This document shows, piece by piece, positions 1 to 6,082 of a stretch of 13,346 nt of DNA. Location: assembly GCA_002432025.1 (NCBI GenBank), contig DJFE01000009.1:837-14182 (forward strand), written 5' to 3'. The stretch's first letter is position 1. Every line of letters begins with the position of its first letter. A model generated the notes under the pieces. The model made no database searches and was not told where the DNA came from. It was given only the letters and a program-made list of their open reading frames with translations. This DNA comes from Candidatus Avelusimicrobium stercoris. Its GTDB lineage: Bacteria; Elusimicrobiota; Elusimicrobia; Elusimicrobiales; Elusimicrobiaceae. Position numbers and translations under genes: made by a program.

Positions 1-40
1 CTTTACAGTAAACAGCCAAAAAGGCAACAACAAAAACGGC

Positions 41-70
41 AGATCCCGGATAAAAACATTCCGGGATGAC
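41..70 (-). repeat. Palindromic repeat copy 1 (GTCATCCCGGA type)
   Basis: Read on the minus strand, this copy is GTCATCCCGGA, a 9-nt loop, then TCCGGGATCT. Its 8-bp stem is ATCCCGGA/TCCGGGAT. It belongs to the same family as the copies at 194, 245, 302 and 367. Here the variable stem positions are C and G instead of T and A on the two arms, so pairing is kept. Confidence 0.75.
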
Positions 71-193
71 GGCACCCTGCGCGCGGCTTATCTTTTTCCC
101 CTCTTTTGACTAATGGAGCCACACTATTTTTGCAATGTTGCAAACAAATGAAACGGCAACAATAAATAAAATAAAGGCCGTTATAAAATAAAA

Positions 194-219
194 GTCATCC
201 TGAATTTATTTCAGGATCT
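194..219 (+). repeat. Palindromic repeat copy 2 (GTCATCCTGAA type)
   Basis: This copy reads GTCATCCTGAA, loop TTTAT, then TTCAGGATCT, with an 8-bp stem ATCCTGAA/TTCAGGAT. It has the same flanking GTC and CT bases as the other copies and is the shortest member of the set. Confidence 0.75.
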
Positions 220-244
220 ACTGCTTGGGTAGTTAGTTGTTGTC

Positions 245-274
245 GTCATCCTGGAAATCCGTAGTCCAGGATCT
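245..274 (+). repeat. Palindromic repeat copy 3 (GTCATCCTGGA type)
   Basis: This copy reads GTCATCCTGGA, a 9-nt loop, then TCCAGGATCT, with an 8-bp stem ATCCTGGA/TCCAGGAT. It is followed 27 bp later by copy 4 in the opposite orientation, so copies 3 and 4 form a head-to-tail inverted pair. Confidence 0.75.
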
Positions 275-301
275 GTCGTTATTAATAAAGAGGAAAACAA
301 C

Positions 302-331
302 AGATACTGGACAAAAACCTTCCAGTATGAC
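302..331 (-). repeat. Palindromic repeat copy 4 (GTCATACTGGA type)
   Basis: On the minus strand this reads GTCATACTGGA, a 9-nt loop, then TCCAGTATCT. Its stem is ATACTGGA/TCCAGTAT. Relative to copy 3, a C-to-A change on one arm is matched by a G-to-T change on the other, a clear compensatory pair. Confidence 0.75.
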
Positions 332-366
332 CTTTATTTCTATAAACATCCAACACCCCAATCGGT

Positions 367-404
367 AGATCCTGAAAACCCTGCGGGCCGCCCGTTCAGG
401 ATAA
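367..404 (-). repeat. Palindromic repeat copy 5 (longer loop)
   Basis: The arms AGATCCTGAA (367-376) and TTCAGGATAAC (395-405) flank a GC-rich interior of 18 bases. The 8-bp stem TTCAGGAT/ATCCTGAA is intact. The conserved GTC flank reads GTT here, so this copy is the most diverged. Confidence 0.6.
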
Positions 405-454
405 CCTCATTTTTTAATTTTTTCCCCGCACCTTGCGGGTTGCTAACCCCACCA

Positions 455-490
455 CAAAAAAGCCGGAACGCAACAAAATGCGTTCCGGCT
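455..490 (-). terminator. Rho-independent terminator of prepilin peptidase gene
   Basis: The inverted repeat AGCCGGAACGCA (461-472) and TGCGTTCCGGCT (479-490) gives a perfect 12-bp stem with a 6-nt loop. Read on the minus strand it is followed by a run of six T. It sits 22 bases beyond the stop codon of the gene ending at 513, so it should end that transcript. Confidence 0.9.
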
Positions 491-512
491 TCCCCTTACC
501 AATTCCTAAAAA

Positions 513-1295
513 CTATAACTCTATTACCAACATTGAGGGAACCACCAAATAAAACAAATTAATCAGCGCCCCCATACTCAAAAACGGCCCAAAGGGAATT
601 GCGTCTGCCCCCTTTTTGCCCTTAAAAATCATTAAAAAGATAGCGTAAATCAGGCCCAAGAAAGAGGCAAAAATAAGCGTCGTAATAACCCCTTCCCAGC
701 CAATAAGCGCGCCAATACCGCCCATTAACTTTACGTCGCCGCCGCCCATTGCTTCCTTTTTGAACCACCAAGTGCCGATAAGCGCAATCGCCAGTACGCC
801 AAAAAGGCCCACGCCAGCCCCTAGGAGCGACAAAAGTTCCTTCTGCCACCAGACACCCTCAAAGTTGGGGTTTAGCCACGCAAACGCCAATCCAAGGCCA
901 ATAAGGCCCAAGGAAAAGCGGTCCGGGATAATCATCAGTTCCAAATCAATGACAGATAAAATAATCAGCGCATACACCGCCGCCACGCATACAAACGTCC
1001 ACGGGGTTATACCGTAGCGCCACACAAATAAAAACGTCAACAAGCCCGTTAAAAGTTCCACCAGCGGATATTGTACCGAAATCGGCTGTTTGCAATTACG
1101 GCACTTCCCGCGCAGCCACAAGAAACTAAACACGGGGATATTGTCGTACCATTTAATGTGCGCGTTGCATTTGGGGCACGCCGATGGCGGCCACGCAATG
1201 GATTTATCCCGCGGGATGCGGTAAATACACACATTTAAAAAACTGCCGAAAATCAAGCCGAAGATGGCGGAGAAAACTAAAATCAGGGTTTCCAT
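513..1295 (-). CDS. pilD: Prepilin peptidase (A24 family, PilD/GspO-like)
   Basis: This is an integral inner-membrane aspartyl peptidase of 260 aa that cleaves the leader of type IV prepilins and pseudopilins and usually N-methylates the new terminus. The N-terminal DiS_P_DiS region shows FGSFLNVCIYRIP near residues 16-28. It is followed by two CxxC pairs (C40/C43, C65/C68), the zinc-type cysteines of bifunctional enzymes. The catalytic aspartates are D117 in VIDLELMIIPD and the Asp of GGGD at about 184-187. Several hydrophobic segments follow, and the length is normal for the family. The ATG at 1295 is preceded by AAGGAG. The gene lies downstream of the pseudopilin gene, separated by a terminator hairpin, and has its own strong terminator. 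Substrates in this window would be the products starting at 1765 and 13260. Confidence 0.95.
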   Translation of the reverse strand: METLILVFSAIFGLIFGSFLNVCIYRIPRDKSIAWPPSACPKCNAHIKWYDNIPVFSFLWLRGKCRNCKQPISVQYPLVELLTGLLTFLFVWRYGITPWTFVCVAAVYALIILSVIDLELMIIPDRFSLGLIGLGLAFAWLNPNFEGVWWQKELLSLLGAGVGLFGVLAIALIGTWWFKKEAMGGGDVKLMGGIGALIGWEGVITTLIFASFLGLIYAIFLMIFKGKKGADAIPFGPFLSMGALINLFYLVVPSMLVIEL

Positions 1296-1310
1296 AATGC
1301 TCCTTATACA

Positions 1311-1343
1311 AAAAAATCCCCCGCCCAGTTACAGGCGGAGGAC
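1311..1343 (-). terminator. Terminator between pseudopilin and prepilin peptidase genes
   Basis: On the minus strand, TCCTCCGCC and GGCGGGGGA pair around the loop TGTAACT and are followed by seven T. The T-run ends about 6 bases before the AAGGAG of the prepilin peptidase gene. The hairpin therefore sits between two genes of one strand and should lower, or uncouple, expression of the distal gene. Confidence 0.8.
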
Positions 1344-1348
1344 AAAAC

Positions 1349-1765
1349 TTAATGCATATTCCAAGGTTTACCGTAACTGTCTTCTTTGTCGGTATTTACA
1401 AAGAAATCACCATAGCGCGGGTCGGCCGGGTCGCTGACGTAGGCCCAACCGCCTGTTTTGGTAAAGCACTCTTCAAAGTTCCCGGTGGAAACGTGCGAAG
1501 AGGGCGGATAGCCCGGCACGGTGGCCTGCGGAATACGCTCAATATACGCCGGCACCAGGCTGGTCAAATTGTCCGTCGGATAAGTGCCCTGGTGCTCGCC
1601 GTAATAGGCGGCAATGGCGCTGCGCACCTTGACCAATTTGTGCTTGGTGCTGCCCTCTTGGGCTTTATGCACGAGTGTGAAAAATTTCGGCACCGTGAAC
1701 CCCAACAGCAGAGCAAACACCACCACCGTAATCAAGATTTCCGTTACCGTAAAACCTTTCTTCAT
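1349..1765 (-). CDS. GspG-like type II/IV pseudopilin
   Basis: This 138-aa pilin-like protein has a class III leader. The prepilin peptidase should cut after G4 in MKKG/FTVTEI, leaving Phe at +1 and the conserved Glu at +5 (E9). A single hydrophobic helix follows to about residue 26. The remainder, with an SAIAAYYGEHQGTYPTD-type segment, resembles the GspG/PulG major-pseudopilin layout: an alpha-helical spine, then a small C-terminal domain ending in a GKPWN-like tail. The ATG at 1765 is preceded by AGGGG. It begins 8 bases after the stop of the M20 peptidase gene, so the two are probably cotranscribed. No other secretion-machine genes are adjacent. Which filament it joins cannot be told from sequence. 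Confidence 0.85.
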   Translation of the reverse strand: MKKGFTVTEILITVVVFALLLGFTVPKFFTLVHKAQEGSTKHKLVKVRSAIAAYYGEHQGTYPTDNLTSLVPAYIERIPQATVPGYPPSSHVSTGNFEECFTKTGGWAYVSDPADPRYGDFFVNTDKEDSYGKPWNMH

Positions 1766-1773
1766 ACGCGCCC

Positions 1774-3003
1774 CTATTTAAAATTCAACGCTACCAAGGT
1801 AAATACTTTGGCATCGCCCAGCGTGTTTTTAATGCTGGAGTATTCATTGGGCTGGTGGGCCATATCGTCCAGTTTGGAGAATACCACCACCGGATAGCCC
1901 GCGTTGCGCAAATACGCCCCCACCGTTCCGCCGCCTACGCCCATAGCGCGCGGGGAGTTTTTATAAACAGCCTTGGCCGCCGCTTGGGTCAATTTGACGA
2001 TAGAAGCGTTTTTGTCCGTCGGCAAGGAAGACTCGTTAATTTCCGTTTCCACCTTTACCGTTACTTTAAATTGCTTTTCAATGGCTTTTACCATTTTGGC
2101 AATTTCGGCCAATACATCGGCGTTTTTGTAGCAGGGCAATACACGGCAATCCAAGTAGAACACATCCGTACCCGGAATCGTATTTACGTTAGGCACGTTC
2201 GCCAAGCGTTTGGTCGGCTCAAAGGTGCTGGTGCTTTCGGGCGCGAACACCTTGTCCTTTTTGTTGAAAATCTTATACAAATCGCCCAGTTTTACCACCA
2301 AATGTGCAGAAGCGCGCACGGCGTTATTGCCCGAGTGCGGCGTAGAAGCGTGGGTTTGTTTGCCCTGTACGGTAAATTTTACCCACAGCATATTCTTTTC
2401 GGCAATTTCCACCATCGTACCTTCCGGGTTGCCTCCGTCCGGCACTAAGAAAGCGTCGTCCTTGCCAAAAGTTTTGCCGTATTTCTTTAAAATAGCGCGG
2501 ATGCCAAATTCGCTGCCGATTTCCTCGTCCGCATTGAGGAGCAAGGCATAGGTGCACGGCGGGCGGACATTGCTTTCCATCATCGCTTTTACCGTGAGCA
2601 AAGCAGACACCAAGCCCTGCTGGTTATCTTCGGAACCGCGGCCATAAATTTTATCGCCCTTTACCACGGCTTTATACGGGTCGGTCTTCCACAAATTCAA
2701 ATCGCCGGGCGGCACAATATCCATATGCGCCATTACCCACAAGGTTTTCTTTTTGTTTTCGCCGTAGTATTTGGCTACAATGTTCGGGCGCACGCCGTCT
2801 TTGGCTTTGGGATCCTTGACGTTAATATAATAAAGTTCGTCAAAGTTCATTTCTTTCAAAACGGAAAACAGGTACTCGGCTTTGGCATTTTCGCCGGGGC
2901 CGCCCGCGTGCGGAGATACCGCCGGGCAGGCAATCATATGCGTTTGCAAATCAATGACAGTTTGTTTATAGGAATCAATTTTTTTGAATAATTCTTTTTC
3001 CAT
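1774..3003 (-). CDS. M20 family metallopeptidase (ArgE/DapE-like)
   Basis: This 409-aa zinc-dependent amidohydrolase/peptidase is probably cytoplasmic, as no signal peptide is seen. The dinuclear metal site is visible: H93 and D95 in MAHMDIVPPGD, D126 in YGRGSEDNQQG, the catalytic E160 and ligand E161 in NADEEIGS, D189 in VPDGG, and H383 near the C-terminus in MAHQPNE. H218 lies in the lid/dimerisation domain. I chose the ATG at 3003 because GGAGG lies 6 bases upstream. An in-frame ATG at 3066 would overlap the preceding gene and has no ribosome binding site. The substrate is not deducible: the family includes acetylornithine and succinyl-diaminopimelate deacylases and dipeptidases. It follows the Nif3 gene by 19 bases. 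Confidence 0.9.
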   Translation of the reverse strand: MEKELFKKIDSYKQTVIDLQTHMIACPAVSPHAGGPGENAKAEYLFSVLKEMNFDELYYINVKDPKAKDGVRPNIVAKYYGENKKKTLWVMAHMDIVPPGDLNLWKTDPYKAVVKGDKIYGRGSEDNQQGLVSALLTVKAMMESNVRPPCTYALLLNADEEIGSEFGIRAILKKYGKTFGKDDAFLVPDGGNPEGTMVEIAEKNMLWVKFTVQGKQTHASTPHSGNNAVRASAHLVVKLGDLYKIFNKKDKVFAPESTSTFEPTKRLANVPNVNTIPGTDVFYLDCRVLPCYKNADVLAEIAKMVKAIEKQFKVTVKVETEINESSLPTDKNASIVKLTQAAAKAVYKNSPRAMGVGGGTVGAYLRNAGYPVVVFSKLDDMAHQPNEYSSIKNTLGDAKVFTLVALNFK

Positions 3004-3022
3004 TTTTTCCTCCGGTCCACTC

Positions 3023-3778
3023 TTACAGCGGATTGGGTACATCAATAAATTCTGTTTGTACGTCAAAGCGTTTGGCGATTAATTCCATTAAAGCCAATAC
3101 GCCGGGTTTTTCGGAATTGTAATGGCCCAAGGCCAAACAATTAATATTTCCCTCGCGGCACCACTCTTGCGCGGGCTCGTCCAGCGCACCCGTAATGTAT
3201 AAGTCCAAGTGTTTTTCAATCGCTTGCGGGAGCATACTATACGCCCCGCCGCTGACAATGCCCACCGACTCTATACGGTTAGAGCCAAACGGCAAGCGCA
3301 CCGCCTTGGTATTGCAATACGCTTCCAAGGTTTGGGCCACTTGGTCCAAGGTTTGGGGCTGCGGCAACACACCGCAAAAACCTATCGTTTGCCCGTGGTA
3401 CACGCCAAAGGGCTGTTCCCGCTGGGCGCCCAACGCACGGATTAAGCAGGCGTTGTGCCCCACTACGGGGTGTTTATCAAGCGGCAAATGATACGCCGCC
3501 AAATTGATATTGTTTTTGAGCAAAAAGGCTACGCGCTCTTTAAAGAGTCCGGTTAAGGCCTGTTCCTGCCCCCACAAAAGCCCGTGGTGGACCAGCACCA
3601 TATCCGCCCCCGCCGCTTTGGCTTGGCGGAACAGGGCGAGTGAAGCAGATACGCCGAAGACAATTTTGCCGACGTGCGGAGTTCCTTCCACCTGCAAACC
3701 GTTATGGCTCATATCGGGGATTTGGGCGCTGTTTAAGTAAGTATCCACAAAATGTAAAATGTCTTCACAATTCACCAT
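3023..3778 (-). CDS. Nif3/DUF34 dinuclear metal-centre protein (YbgI-like)
   Basis: This is a 251-aa member of the Nif3 family, which forms toroidal hexamers with a two-metal site. Its biochemical role is still debated, and older annotation as GTP cyclohydrolase I type 2 is doubtful. Family motifs in order are DMSHNGLQVEG (22-32), ADMVLVHHGLLWG (58-70) with H64/H65, YHLPLDKHP (96-104) with D101, and GHYNSEKPGVLAL (218-230) with H219/E223. The last corresponds to the GHYATE motif of relatives. The length is typical of the short form without the inserted PII-like domain. The ATG at 3778 has no recognisable Shine-Dalgarno, unlike most genes here. It is the first gene of the minus-strand run and diverges from the amidase gene. 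Confidence 0.9.
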   Translation of the reverse strand: MVNCEDILHFVDTYLNSAQIPDMSHNGLQVEGTPHVGKIVFGVSASLALFRQAKAAGADMVLVHHGLLWGQEQALTGLFKERVAFLLKNNINLAAYHLPLDKHPVVGHNACLIRALGAQREQPFGVYHGQTIGFCGVLPQPQTLDQVAQTLEAYCNTKAVRLPFGSNRIESVGIVSGGAYSMLPQAIEKHLDLYITGALDEPAQEWCREGNINCLALGHYNSEKPGVLALMELIAKRFDVQTEFIDVPNPL

Positions 3779-3802
3779 AGAATTATGTTATCATTTTATA
3801 AG
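3779..3802. promoter_or_regulatory. Divergent start region nif3-like/amidase
   Basis: Only 24 bases separate the two start codons. On the minus strand, TATAAA (3800-3795) is a -10-like box that would place transcription start about 7 bases before the nif3-like ATG. On the plus strand, TTCACA (3764-3769) and TATCAT (3789-3794) with a 19-base spacer form a weak candidate for the amidase gene. Neither start has a Shine-Dalgarno sequence, so short-leader or leaderless mRNAs are possible. This is inference from motifs only. Confidence 0.35.
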
Positions 3803-5719
3803 ATGAAAAAAACAGTTTTTTTCGCTTTTTTTCTAATCTTTTTTTCCTCCTTTATCCACGGCAGCCCCATTGCCACCGCCCCCTACCTGCCCGCACAGGC
3901 CGGGCCGCAGACGCAAAATGCCCCGATAACGGTACAATACCCGCACGAAAAAATGACAGTCTCGCGGGGAGCCAAAAAGATTTTTATCTTCGGGCAAGTT
4001 ACTTTGCCCGGAGCCTTAACGCTTGATATTAACGGCGAGGATATCCCCCTGCACGATAACGGGGCTTTCCTAGCGTATTTGCCCGTGCAAAACGGGGAAT
4101 TTGAATTTGTACTGACGGCCGGAAACGGCAAGGAAACCGTCCAAGCCGTGCGCCGCATTATCGTACCCGGCGCCAACATAAAGGATTTTTCCGCCAAGGC
4201 CGAGTTTGACCCGGAAGAGGTCTTTCCGCAAACACCCGTGGAATTACTGCCGGGCGATGTGGTGGGTTTATCCGTGCGCGGCACGCCGGGCGCGGAAGTA
4301 ACTTATACCTTATCCGGTTTAAAGGATGCGAAAAATATCCCAATGAAGGAGGATGTTTCGTCCCCCGGGATGTACCGCGCCAAATATTTAATTGATGAGG
4401 CCCAAAAGGCTAAAACCGCCAAAGTAACCTACAAAATGAAAAACGGCCCGGACGGCACCGAGGCCAAAATTACGGCACCCGCCAAAATTAAAGTGTTGAA
4501 CCAAAAGGACCCGTTCACCCGCGCCAAAATTTTATCCCCGGGCGTAAAACTGCGCAAAATCCCCACCCCGCGGGAAAACCTATACCCCTTTTACCGCGCC
4601 TATGGCGAGGTGCTGATAAACGGCCGTTTAAACAAGCAATACCGCATTGCCCTAAACGAAAGCGAATCCGCGTGGCTGGAAGAAGGCAAATTAAAACTGC
4701 TCCCGTCCGCCGACTACACGCCCGGGCGGATTACTTCTTTGCGCACGGTATCTACGGACGAAAAAACACGCCTGATTTTTGTGGGTTCCCGGCAAGTGCC
4801 CATTAGCGTACACGAGTTTAACGACCGCTTGGAACTGACCTTTTACTATGTAAACGGATTTGACGAAAATTTCAGTTTTGACACATTAAGCCCCATTGTG
4901 GACAGCATCACCTGGTCCCAGCCCGCGCAAGATACGGTGCTCTTTAAAATTTATTTCAAAAAGGACACCGCGCTGTGGGGCCACTCGTACAATTTTGAGG
5001 ACGGCAACCTATTGTTGGACCTCATCCACAAGCCCGTTTTAACCCCCACCCAGGAACAGCCGTTAAAGGGCGCGCGCATTTTGATAGATGCGGGGCACAG
5101 CCCGCGCCGCGCCGTGCCGTACGACGGAGCCGTCGGTCCGACGGGCTATTTGGAATACGAGGCCAACTTGGCCCTGGCAAATGAATTAAAACCGCTATTA
5201 GAAAAAGCGGGGGCCACCGTGATTATGACCCGCCACGGCAACAACCGTATGGGCTTGCAGGCGCGCTACGAACTGGCGCTTGCCGAGCAGGCGCATATCT
5301 TTGTCAGCCTGCACTATAACGCCCTGCCGGAAACCATTAATCCCCTTTCACGCGCGCGAGGCTATTCGGTTTATTACAACTATCCGCACAGTTTCCAACT
5401 GGCCCAAGCCGTGTACGATTCCTATACGCGCAATGTGCCCCTGCCGGACAACGGGATGATTGCCAATGATGTGCTGTTTATCCCGCGGATTCCGCAACTG
5501 CCAAGTATTTTGGTGGAAAGCGCCTATATCATCCTGCCCGAGCAGGAGCAAATGGCTAAAACTACTGCCGGGCGTGCGCCCTTGGTGCAAGCCTTGTATG
5601 AGGGCATTTTGAACTTTTACGGTGTAAAAACCCCCGCCAAAAAGAAGCCCTCGCGCCGTAATTCGTTTAAAAAACCGACCCGCAAAGTGATTTTGAAATC
5701 TGCCAAATCCGGCAAATAA
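3803..5719 (+). CDS. N-acetylmuramoyl-L-alanine amidase (Amidase_3) with long N-terminal region
   Basis: This is a secreted or periplasmic zinc amidase of 638 aa that would cleave the lactyl-peptide bond of peptidoglycan during daughter-cell separation or wall turnover. Residues 1-20 form a signal peptide ending at HGS. A beta-rich Ig-like segment follows (about 43-125). Further on are an SH3-like stretch (about 268-300) and an AMIN-like beta domain (about 310-410). The catalytic Amidase_3 domain spans 423-607, with zinc ligands H432 (DAGH), E451 (LEYEANL) and H504 (SLHYNA), and the catalytic E572 (ILVESAY). The C-terminal 30 residues are strongly basic. I prefer the ATG at 3803 over the in-frame ATG at 3785 because it begins directly with the signal peptide. 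The gene is monocistronic and larger than typical AmiC. Assignment of the N-terminal domains is tentative. Confidence 0.9.
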   Translation: MKKTVFFAFFLIFFSSFIHGSPIATAPYLPAQAGPQTQNAPITVQYPHEKMTVSRGAKKIFIFGQVTLPGALTLDINGEDIPLHDNGAFLAYLPVQNGEFEFVLTAGNGKETVQAVRRIIVPGANIKDFSAKAEFDPEEVFPQTPVELLPGDVVGLSVRGTPGAEVTYTLSGLKDAKNIPMKEDVSSPGMYRAKYLIDEAQKAKTAKVTYKMKNGPDGTEAKITAPAKIKVLNQKDPFTRAKILSPGVKLRKIPTPRENLYPFYRAYGEVLINGRLNKQYRIALNESESAWLEEGKLKLLPSADYTPGRITSLRTVSTDEKTRLIFVGSRQVPISVHEFNDRLELTFYYVNGFDENFSFDTLSPIVDSITWSQPAQDTVLFKIYFKKDTALWGHSYNFEDGNLLLDLIHKPVLTPTQEQPLKGARILIDAGHSPRRAVPYDGAVGPTGYLEYEANLALANELKPLLEKAGATVIMTRHGNNRMGLQARYELALAEQAHIFVSLHYNALPETINPLSRARGYSVYYNYPHSFQLAQAVYDSYTRNVPLPDNGMIANDVLFIPRIPQLPSILVESAYIILPEQEQMAKTTAGRAPLVQALYEGILNFYGVKTPAKKKPSRRNSFKKPTRKVILKSAKSGK

Positions 5720-5760
5720 TTTTGATATAGCCTAACCGCCCACATCAAAATTTGATATAG
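5720..5760. repeat. TTTGATATAG direct repeat with inverted half
   Basis: TTTGATATAG occurs exactly at 5721-5730 and again at 5751-5760, a 30-base period. Between them ATCAAAA (5744-5750) is the reverse complement of TTTTGAT (5720-5726), so the two also make a 7-bp inverted repeat. ATCAAA and TTTGAT also abut to form a tight palindrome at 5744-5756. The cluster lies just after the amidase stop and upstream of the putative RNA promoter, which suits an operator. It is too AT-rich for a normal terminator. Confidence 0.5.
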
Positions 5761-5766
5761 TTAAGT

Positions 5767-5772
5767 TATAAA
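5767..5772 (+). promoter_or_regulatory. Candidate -10 box for the structured RNA
   Basis: TATAAA, within TTATAAAATATAAA, is the best -10-like sequence upstream of the folded region and would start transcription near 5780. No good TTGACA-like -35 is present at the proper distance. The TTGATA of the second repeat is only 9 bases away, so activation through the repeats or another sigma factor would be needed. Confidence 0.35.
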
Positions 5773-5779
5773 ATATAAA

Positions 5780-6034
5780 AAAGGAGTTTATCCATTTTCC
5801 CAAGCCTTAAATGTGGCTTGATTACAATTAATACTGTTTTTGGTTGTCTATATAGACATCACTTAAGGACAACCTTAGGAGAAGCCAAACCAAAAATAGT
5901 CGCTATCGCCGATGAAAACGGACTAATTACCCGTTTTTGTCGGCGACTAATCCTGTTTCTGATTTTATATCAGGAAGGGTAGGCGGCTGTTTATTTGTGT
6001 GATTGGCTTCTCACAAATAACAGCCGCCTTTTTT
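5780..6034 (+). ncRNA. Candidate structured non-coding RNA of unknown family
   Basis: About 250 bases without a credible coding frame fold into a series of stems. These are CAAGCC/GGCTTG (5801-5806 with 5815-5820); a 13-bp helix of 5833-5845 with 5888-5900 containing one G-U pair; TAAGG-ACAA-CCTTA within it; GCCGA and AAAACGG (5908-5912, 5915-5921) with CCGTTTT and TCGGC (5931-5937, 5940-5944); and TTTCTGAT/ATCAGGAA (5956-5963 with 5969-5976). The terminator hairpin at 5982-6028 closes it. The loop of that hairpin, TTGGCTTCTC (6003-6012), is an exact complement of GAGAAGCCAA (5879-5888), allowing a pseudoknot. I do not recognise tmRNA, RNase P, 6S or SRP signatures. It could be a free small RNA or the leader of the downstream gene. 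The 5' end is a guess. Confidence 0.5.
5982..6034 (+). terminator. Long-stem terminator ending the structured RNA
   Basis: GGCGGCTGTTTATTTGTG (5982-5999) pairs with CACAAATAACAGCCGCC (6012-6028) with a single bulged base, and six T follow at 6029-6034. The loop carries TTGGCTTCT, complementary to an upstream segment near 5880. The hairpin is 48 bases before the next start codon. Confidence 0.85.
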
Positions 6035-6082
6035 ATTGAAAAAATTGTGTAGTAATGAAAAACATAACACAAGGAGAACTAA

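Larger units (their letters stand above)
1..460. other. Gene-free region with palindromic repeats
   Basis: I see no plausible coding region here: there is no open frame with a start and ribosome binding site, and no tRNA or rRNA signature. The stretch is AT-rich and holds five short palindromes, annotated separately. There is also a small symmetric TTGCAATGTTGCAA at 130-143 and a weak hairpin CCCGCA/TGCGGG at 425-439. It lies downstream of the minus-strand prepilin peptidase gene. Confidence 0.7.

Noticed and set aside
41..404. Palindromic repeats as transcription terminators
   Set aside because: None is followed by a proper T-run on either strand and there are no genes for most of them to terminate.
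1352..2448. Plus-strand open frames opposite the pseudopilin and M20 peptidase genes
   Set aside because: They are antisense shadows: Arg/His-rich composition, no ribosome binding sites and no family motifs.
3004..3066. Longer M20 peptidase starting at 3066
   Set aside because: It would overlap the preceding gene by 44 bases and lacks a ribosome binding site, whereas the ATG at 3003 has GGAGG correctly spaced.
5721..5760. CRISPR-like array from the 30-base repeat period
   Set aside because: Only two 10-base copies, no further units and no cas genes.
5761..5982. A 70-codon open frame through the structured RNA region, with AAGGAG near its beginning
   Set aside because: It has no ATG or GTG start (only ATT or TTG), and the sequence is better explained by extensive base pairing and a terminator starting at its stop codon.
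5780..6034. tmRNA, RNase P RNA, 6S or a retron msr-msd
   Set aside because: No tRNA-like acceptor or T-loop, no GAGGAAAGTCC-type P4 element, no single long 6S-like rod, and no reverse transcriptase gene nearby.
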